From NCBI GenBank assembly GCA_947652115.1, contig OX393570.1, positions 8,938,346-9,002,345 of the forward strand: a stretch of 64,000 nucleotides of DNA, in the 5' to 3' direction. Positions 58,241 to 64,000 of this stretch are shown piece after piece. Below the pieces are notes generated by a model. That model did no database searches. It saw only the letters and a program-made list of their open reading frames with translations, and was not told where the DNA came from. This stretch comes from Blastomussa wellsi. Taxonomy: Eukaryota > Cnidaria > Anthozoa > Scleractinia > Plerogyridae. The position numbers and the translations under genes are program-made. How positions within the stretch are numbered: position 1 is the stretch's first letter; the number at the start of each line of letters is the position of its first letter.

Positions 58241-58433
58241 GAAAACGGACGAAACATTTACAAGCGATGCACCATTGGAAATGTGATGGGGGAGTCCAAA
58301 GACAAAAAAATTAAGAAAAAATCCTGAATTGCAAAGGAACCAGAAAAAAACCTGCATGGGTTGAAAAAAATCTTGCACTCTTCACATTCCTAATTCGTAG
58401 TGTAGCAGCTCTCATAAGCTGGTAATAGGCCAT
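58241..58433. other. No gene seen
   Basis: Short spacer with A-rich runs (AAAAAAATTAAGAAAAAA near 58307). No signature. Confidence 0.35.
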
Positions 58434-58601
58434 TTCCGAGTTCGCTTTAGCCTCTATTTCAAGGCGAGTCTAAGTGCAAAGTCTTTGTAATGAAAATGAG
58501 TTTCCATTCATATCGAAAGCAAAACTGATTACCATCACAAAGCTTTCGCACTTAGACTCGCCTTGAAATAGAGGCTCGAGGGAACTCGGAAACGGCCTAT
58601 T
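58434..58601. repeat. 168-bp hairpin MITE
   Basis: AATAGGCCATTTCCGAG (58434) pairs with the complement at 58585-58601. CCTCTATTTCAAGGCGAGTC pairs with GACTCGCCTTGAAATAGAGG, and TAAGTGCAAAG with the opposite arm. The loop is about 60 bp. A TA on each side fits a Tc1/mariner-type target duplication. Confidence 0.8.
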
Positions 58602-59900
58602 CTACTGGTTGCTACGTAGCAGGTTGGTATTGTTTTAGGGGCTGCGGGCATTGTTCCTGTTGCCATTTATGTGAGAACGGAGTTGCCTTACTGCAAATCC
58701 TTGTTCCAAAATCATAATTAACTACCGTGTGAACACTGCAGGGATACGGGACGTTGCGTGACAAACCAAAGCAACATTACGGCTACAATGATAGTCTCCA
58801 TCGCAGCCGTTTTTTAGGGAGACTACTGCAAGGGAAAGAATTTTATGCAAGATGAAGAATTAAGTATTGTCATAGGATTTATTTTGATATGGGCCATACT
58901 GGGTTCTCTCAATCTCTTAAGCCTGGTTCACACTAGCGAAATAAGGCCGATATAACGACAAGGTAACGCAAATGCAAAAGACTTAACTTATGTTTGACGT
59001 CACCAGTGTGAACAACACAACATAACGACATAGCAGGGACGGCGGAGCCGGGGGGGCTGGGGGGCTTCAGCCCCCCCCCCCCCCCCCCGCACTTTTTACG
59101 ACGATGTAATTTTCTTTTGTTTTCTTATAAGGTTCGTACGAAGAAATAACGAAAAAAGGAAAATGAAAATTCTAATGAAAAAGAAAAACGTAAACGGAAA
59201 AAGTCCGATTCACCACAGATTATCCCCCGAGATGAGGTTATTGGCAAACAAAATACTTCCGTTGACGTGAATTCAATTCATGCTCAGTATAGTAGTTATT
59301 TGAGAAAAGACGTAAAATACATAGGGCACTAACCAGATGAAACAGGTGCTTGGATCCTACTTGCTTCATTTAGTGACGAGAATTTACAAAGCTACAACCT
59401 TGTTCAAAACCTGTCGGAAACTTTTCGTGGTCACGTACTTCCTTACTCGCATCCTTTCCACACACGGGGGGCCTGTGTAAAAACCCAGGTTAGTGTACTA
59501 AAGCCGGGATATATCGTGGAAGGCTGAAAAATATGTATCAAGCTTACAAAACTTCCAAAATATTGCTGTAGCACAAAAAGTACCTGTCATTTCACACTTA
59601 TCCAGGTTGTCTTTTTTTAAGAAATATATCATAGAGAACGTTGAAAATACCATTTCCGATCCTCTAGATTTCAAAATTTTTTGGGGGAGGACCCCCCCGA
59701 CAAACTCGCTCGTTTTCATACTAATAATACGCTATTTAAAAAATAAACCTCTACCCCAATTACGTCTATAAACCGGAAATTTAATGCCAGAAATAGAGTG
59801 TTGTGTCGCGTTACATTTCTCGCCTCAATTTCATAACAGGACTGGAGCACTACCACTCATACAACCTACTTCAAACACTATCTTACACCTTCGGAAAATT
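58602..59900. other. Intergenic with repeat patches, no gene
   Basis: Includes a G-rich then C-rich patch 59049-59088, and TTTTTTGGGGGAGGACCCCCC near 59675, a repeat-like motif. Reading frames lack signatures. Confidence 0.4.
59071..59088 (+). repeat. C homopolymer, 18 bases
   Basis: Follows GGGGGGCTGGGGGGCTTCAG, with which it can form a GC hairpin. Run length may be uncertain. Confidence 0.9.
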
Positions 59901-60166
59901 CTCGTTCCCAGAGCCACTTGTACCTCTTAGCCGGCTGGACCTGTGCACGAGGAACAAGTGGCTCTGGGGACACAGGATTTGATTGGTTAGAATCTAGCCA
60001 CATCAGCCGTTTTAAACTAACTAACGACAAAGGGATTTTAAGACGGCTGACGTGATCGGACTCCCTTTGTTAGATTTCAGCCAAGCAAATCATGTGTCCC
60101 CAGAGCCACTTGTTCCTCGTGCACAGTCCCATCCGGATAGGAGGGACAAGCGACTCTGGGGACGAG
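59901..60166. repeat. Foldback MITE with nested inverted repeats
   Basis: Outer ends CTCGTTCCCAGAGCCACTTG and its diverged complement at 60147-60166. Inner arms GTGCACGAGGAACAAGTGG...CTCTGGGGACAC (59943) and the complement at 60094-60124. A second inner pair is AGCCGTTTTAAA / TTTTAAGACGGCT. Non-coding. Confidence 0.8.
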
Positions 60167-60778
60167 AAAGCCTACGGAACGGATTCTTTCGCGCTGTCGA
60201 GTTCAGACTGTTTCTCGCGTTCGCTCAAGAGTTATCCCGCAATCCCTAACCACACATTCGGTTAATAACTAGCTCAGCGTAAACACTATTGATTGGCCCC
60301 ATCACGTGATATCTTGGCAAAACGTCAGTATGTTTGTCGTTGATGTCCAGTAATGGAGAGGAAACTTCGTCTTCCTCCTTCATTAATGACCTCATGTCTA
60401 CAACCTAAAAGGAAATAACATCATCCTGAATTGGGTGTTTGATGAAAGCAATCATAACTCAACGCTTTCTTCTTCTTTTGGAAGTCAGCGAAACTCTCGA
60501 TGCCAACGGGAGATTGTTGAAGTACAATATCCACATTAATGAACATTTAAAGAATCTTTCATATTTCTTACTCTGCCTGTTAGAACTTGTCCAGTACAAT
60601 GCCCTTCCTCGACAAATTAATGTTAGTAAATAGTCACGGTTGATCAGCATCGACAAACAATGACCAACATTGGCCAATATTGGCCAACAGTACTAATTGG
60701 CAATGGCTAACAATTACGTTAACAACGGCAAAAGACTGGTAAGGAGAAAGTGAGTCCATTACCTGCTGATAACTTTAG
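60167..60778. other. No gene seen
   Basis: Non-coding spacer. 60650-60710 has repeated TTGGCCAATATTGGCCAA-like words. Confidence 0.4.
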
Positions 60779-60911
60779 TAGATATAGAATAAATGTGATA
60801 CCGAGTAATTACATTGTGACTAAGATGTAGGTAACAAATGCAACGAAACGATGGCATACACTTGTTACATTTCGATATAAATCTGTATCATCTTCAGACT
60901 AAGGTGATCTG

Positions 60912-61180
60912 CCCCACCGCAATTATTCGTACATCGGCAAAACGAACAGAACTGCATTTGACGCACACAAGAACATGCGCTCACGGACAAAGAAAGCGCT
61001 ATATACAAACATCTGCGCTATTTTGATCGGATCAAACACATACGCGGTTTATACAACTTACCGGATATTTTCATCAATAAGAACAGCTCACCTTCTACTG
61101 CAATGAACAAAGAATCTCTCACCCAAACCATGCGTGGTAACACAAACATTATAGACCGTGATTACATTTGGAATCTATAA
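60912..61180 (+). pseudogene. GIY-YIG endonuclease relic (Penelope-like type), frameshifted
   Basis: Begins PHRNYSYIGKTNRTAF, where Y-x-YIGKT matches the GIY-YIG signature, followed by a DAHKNM helix start (R...H region). After one frame change near 60997 it continues YKHLRYFDRIKHIRGLYN, LPDIFINKNSS and DRDYIWNL, then a stop. This order resembles the C-terminal domain of Penelope-like retroelements in cnidarians. Short and broken, so assignment is tentative. Confidence 0.45.
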
Positions 61181-61383
61181 CTATATAAAGAAGCTTACGA
61201 TATCAAGCGTTCAACACCATTTTTGAACACTGGCTTAAAAGCCAGTCGGGAACTTTTCCTATTCTCTTGATAGTTTCGTTTTTTGTTTTCATTTTCACGT
61301 GTTGATGCTGTTGTACCATCTCGGAGTATTGAAATTTCTGCTACTTGCACATCACCTTAGTCTGAAGATGATTTAAGCAATTG

Positions 61384-61550
61384 ACCACAAGTTTCTATGG
61401 TTTATATGCTGATAAACCACGCGGGATGTTGGCAGAACACGAGAAGAATTTGTAAATCACGAGCCACAGGCGAGTGATTTACGAATTCTTCGAGTGTTCT
61501 TCCAACATCCCAAGTGGTTTATCAGCCCATAAACCATAGAAACTTGTGGT
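61384..61550. repeat. 167-bp hairpin MITE
   Basis: ACCACAAGTTTCTATGGTTTAT (61384) pairs with the complement ending at 61550. The stem continues with TGCTGATAAACCAC, GGGATGTTGG and CACGAGAAGAATT to a short loop around CCACAGG. Confidence 0.8.
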
Positions 61551-61841
61551 CTATTGCTTTTATATAATAATTCAGAGGACGCGCGATTTTTCCATGAGTT
61601 AACTGGCATGATAAACCATAGCTGATTGACCAATCAGAGCGCGCGCATTGATTTGGTTATTATATAAATAGATTTATATCGAAATATAAACAAGTATACA
61701 CCATCGTTTACTTGCATTTGTTGCCTATTTCTTAGTCACAATGCAATTATTCTATATCTGAGAAAGTACGTGAAGCCAAGTTACCAGTTACGTTAATGTG
61801 TTACTTTAAGCTTTAAAAGCAACCCGCGTCACCTTGTGAAA

Positions 61842-62210
61842 ATGACAGCCACAGTTTCCCAGGAGAAAGTCCTTGTATCTAGACACAGGCATACTAAAAG
61901 TGTCCAACACTTCATAGCCGAGCCTCTTAGCTGCGCTGATAACGCATATAAAGCGCTGACGTTCTTCATTTTCAGAACACTCGACATGAGCAACCACATA
62001 GAAGAAGTAAGAAGAGACTTGAAGAAAGCCTTGGAAGCGTTTGAAACGTTGGACCAAGCAGACGGAATTCAAAACAAGTTGTTTTATTTGGAGTTTGGTG
62101 TGTTTTCCCCTTGTAACATCGTTTGCAAGACAATCTCTGCAATTGGGGTTGTAAGAACCATCACAACATTCCTCCTTTCAAAGAAAAAAAGAGTGAGGTG
62201 TGAAAAATGA
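61842..62210 (+). CDS. Small ORF of a Polinton/Maverick-like element, function unknown (122 aa)
   Basis: ATG 61842 to TGA 62210. The middle is a charged helix (HIEEVRRDLKKALEAFETLDQ), followed by a hydrophobic stretch (CNIVCKTISAIGVVRTITTFLL) that could be a membrane or amphipathic segment, and a basic tail KKKRVRCEK. Its stop overlaps the next start as ATGA (62207-62210). I recognise no family. The link to the integrase 720 bp downstream is by position and compact overlapping arrangement only. Confidence 0.4.
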   Translation: MTATVSQEKVLVSRHRHTKSVQHFIAEPLSCADNAYKALTFFIFRTLDMSNHIEEVRRDLKKALEAFETLDQADGIQNKLFYLEFGVFSPCNIVCKTISAIGVVRTITTFLLSKKKRVRCEK

Positions 62211-62422
62211 TAACTTGTCTTACGAACAGTGACGAAATCAGTTGCATGATGAAGGGGGTCTGTAAAATCATTGAAGTCGTCCCCACAGACAAGATGAAGC
62301 CAAACGAGTACACGACCGTTTACTTGCTTGATCTGTTGTTTTACGATTCCGGCAAAAAGATTTGGGATGAAGACGACTTGTTACTTCGTAGACCCGAATG
62401 GAAGCAGGGCTGCGAGGAGTAG
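62207..62422 (+). CDS. Small ORF of a Polinton/Maverick-like element, function unknown (71 aa)
   Basis: Starts at the ATGA overlap with the previous ORF. Acidic C-terminus (KIWDEDDLLLRRPEW). No domain recognised. It may be the first part of a longer protein cut by a frameshift near 62420, because a sensible frame resumes at about 62500. Confidence 0.35.
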   Translation: MITCLTNSDEISCMMKGVCKIIEVVPTDKMKPNEYTTVYLLDLLFYDSGKKIWDEDDLLLRRPEWKQGCEE

Positions 62423-62502
62423 TGGTTGTTACCGTTTCTTAAACAGAATTCCAAAGTCTACTTGTTCACGTACAGGTGGTACGAGATGCTCCTCATGCAT
62501 GG

Positions 62503-62667
62503 ATGAACAGAGGTTCCATTTCACTCCATGTTATCAACCCCCGCACTGGACACACACGTGACGCTGTTGGCTACTCAACCCCTGACCTTCATGATGAGAG
62601 AAGAAATCAAAAAAACTTTTTTGTATACAAGGGAGAGCTTGTCAAAAAAAATTATTTCTCAGTATGA
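62503..62667 (+). CDS. Small ORF, possibly the frameshifted continuation of the previous one
   Basis: ATG 62503 to TGA 62667 (MNRGSISLHVINPRTG..., ending KGELVKKNYFSV). The frame is open further upstream to about 62476. No family recognised. Its stop overlaps the next ATG, again as ATGA (62664-62667). Confidence 0.3.
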   Translation: MNRGSISLHVINPRTGHTRDAVGYSTPDLHDERRNQKNFFVYKGELVKKNYFSV

Positions 62668-62837
62668 ATCGTGTCGCGTATTGGTGTTGGGTGTGTGACT
62701 TGTGTGAACGCGTGTATCTCAAACACAGGCCGGGAGTCATCATTCCTCTCGCCCCTAGCGACGACCCTCTACAAGAATTCAGAGCGACCCACGTCACTAG
62801 ACACCGTTTCGTTTTGTGGCCTATATCCTTTGGTTGA
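62664..62837 (+). CDS. Small Cys-rich ORF (57 aa) upstream of the integrase
   Basis: ATG 62664 to TGA 62837. WCWVCDLCERVYL near the start has two CxxC-type pairs (C-x2-C-x2-C spacing) that could bind zinc, followed by KHRPGVIIPLAPSDDP. A readable frame continues past the stop (NTNLKHSSG), so it may be truncated. Too short for a firm call. Confidence 0.3.
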   Translation: MNRVAYWCWVCDLCERVYLKHRPGVIIPLAPSDDPLQEFRATHVTRHRFVLWPISFG

Positions 62838-62928
62838 AACACCAACCTCAAGCATTCGAGTGGTTTGAGGTCGTACGAGAGAATCACGATTGGATCGTTC
62901 ACGATTGTGTCGTGAAACTCAACCGACC

Positions 62929-63948
62929 ATGGTTAAAAAGAAGAAGATGGCCTTGATCGACGCCTATCGCGATCCCACACAACCGGGGAGTCTGGGTGGG
63001 ATCGAACGATTTGCTCAAGCCCAGAAGGTACCCGTGAAAAAGGTCCGGGAAGTCTTGCAAAAAGAATTGGGATACACCCTCCACAAACCACCAAGGAGAC
63101 GTTATGCCACGTTACCAGTGCTGGTCGTTCACAACGACGAACAATGGGTCGCCGATTTGATCGAAGTACAAAAGATTGCCAAACAGAACAAGGGGGTGCG
63201 TTACCTGCTGGCGGTGATCGACACGTTTTCCAAGTACGCCTGGATGGAACCCGTCAAGAACAAAACGGGCAAAGCCGTCACGGACGCGTTTGCCTCGATA
63301 TTGAAACGCGCCAAAGGACGCATGTCCCAATCACTACAGACAGGCGACGGCAAAGAATTTTACAATGGCACGTTCCAAACGTTGATGAAACAAAAGGGCA
63401 TTCACCATTTTTCCACAAGCGGAGATACCAAAGCCAGTATCGTGGAACGATTCAACCGTACGTTCAAAGAACGACTGTATCTCTACTTCACGATACGCAA
63501 CACGTTGAAATTCTTACCCGTGCTGCAGGATTTGATTCGCGGTTACAACCGATCGTATCATCGCGCCATCGGCATGAGTCCCGACAAAGTGAATGTCAAA
63601 AACGAAGCGGAGGTGTGGAATCGTCTGTACGCCAAACGTTTTGATGGAAAACGCGTCAAACCCAGTTTCCGCGTGGGAGATCGTGTGAGACTCAACCAAA
63701 AATTTCGCGTGTTCAAAAAGAGTTATTTAGCAGGGTGGACCGAAGAAGTGTTCATCGTAAATCGAGTGCAGTCGGGTGTCGTACCCACCAACAAGATCCA
63801 AGAATGGGACGGCACTTCCGTGGAAGGCACCTTTTACGGACCCGATCTGCAAAAAGTGAGTGTGGACCACGAAGATCTCTTTCGCGTCGAAAATATCCTG
63901 AAACGTAAAGGCAAGCAAGTGCTGGTGGCGTGGAAAGGATGGCCCTAG
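62929..63948 (+). pseudogene. Polinton/Maverick-type integrase, catalytic Asp lost, early stop
   Basis: From ATG 62929, 339 residues. N-terminal part (DPTQPGSLGGIERFAQ, LGYTLHKP) is the DNA-binding region. The rve core runs from about residue 70 (EQWVADLIEVQ with Asp76; LLAVIDTFSKYAWMEPVKNK), through LQTGDGKEF and IVERFNRTF with Glu173. An SH3-like part (VGDRVRLNQ, WTEEVF) and a chromodomain (VENILKRKGKQVLVAWKGWP) follow. This order is that of retrovirus-like integrases of Polintons/Mavericks and relatives, which insert the element by DDE chemistry. Two faults: the second catalytic Asp position (codon 63343-63345) is Gly, and a TAG at 63946 cuts the chromodomain before its last strand and helix. 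So probably inactive. The element continues beyond the window. Confidence 0.8.
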
Positions 63949-64000
63949 AAATACAACAGTTGGATCGATCGCGCGTCTCTGGAATCCATATAGTCCTGTG
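63949..64000 (+). other. Remains of the chromodomain tail and window end
   Basis: After the TAG the same frame still reads chromodomain-like residues (KYNSWID) to a second stop at 63990-63992, showing that the first stop is a recent lesion. Confidence 0.6.

Larger units (their letters stand above)
60779..61761. mobile_element. TIR element of about 980 bp enclosing a GIY-YIG relic and a MITE
   Basis: Terminal inverted repeats of about 110 bp: GATATAGAATAA, ACATTGTGACTAAGA, AACAAATGCAA, AACGATGG and TTTCGATATAAATCT at the left recur as complements at 61665-61761. An inner inverted pair (CATCTTCAGACTAAGGTGAT at 60889 and its complement near 61345) lies inside. The content looks composite: a decayed GIY-YIG coding piece and a separate hairpin at 61384. 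Confidence 0.65.

Noticed and set aside
61806..62072. Minus-strand frame opposite the Polinton-side ORFs
   Set aside because: Shadow of the + strand ORF at 61842-62210, without its own signature.

Overview
The window looks like nuclear DNA of an anthozoan cnidarian, most likely a stony coral. It is AT-rich, its genes are split by GT-AG introns, and it is packed with foldback/TIR elements, CR1/L2- and L1-type LINE relics, a DIRS-like relic, a Polinton/Maverick-type integrase and a dispersed block (26889-27246) of a type I recall as common in corals. No rRNA, tRNA or CRISPR was seen. Species assignment is an inference.

Layout. 1-6.7 kb: repeats only (a 500-bp palindrome, a LINE 3' end, a TIR pair, G/C homopolymers). 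6.69-13.4 kb: one complete + strand gene with CCAAT, CRE and TATA motifs and seven exons whose phases all join. It encodes a 267-residue secreted protein I do not recognise. Three foldback elements lie in its introns. 13.4-27.8 kb: an L1-clade retroelement that has lost its reverse transcriptase, an Ig-like exon with a one-base frameshift, a DIRS-like RT/RNase H relic, a TIR element carrying a broken THAP zinc finger, and a possible zinc-finger exon.

27,781-52,056: the most striking region, a tandem array of a 5,477-bp unit (four full units, the first 5,786 bp long, plus a partial fifth). Each unit junction rebuilds a small minus-strand gene with a 5' UTR exon and three further exons. It encodes an 80-residue precursor: signal peptide, Lys-Arg site, eight-cysteine core ending in three adjacent cysteines, and Gly-Lys at the C terminus. 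Four copies are complete with the same coding sequence. A fifth (leftmost) is only exon 1 and has an insertion in its promoter. The layout resembles secreted cysteine-rich peptides (SCRiP-like or toxin-like) of cnidarians, but the family is not settled.

52-55 kb: a 28-bp minisatellite (about 35 copies) starts exactly where the fifth unit stops, and 16 bases of the same motif abut the left edge of the array. It is followed by a 9-bp-period satellite and CT-rich segmental repeats. 56.9-57.6 kb: a PH-domain protein gene. 57.6-61.8 kb: LINE, foldback and Penelope-like GIY-YIG relics. 61.8-64 kb: one end of a Polinton/Maverick-like element with small overlapping ORFs and an integrase that has lost a catalytic aspartate and has an early stop. 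The element runs off the window.
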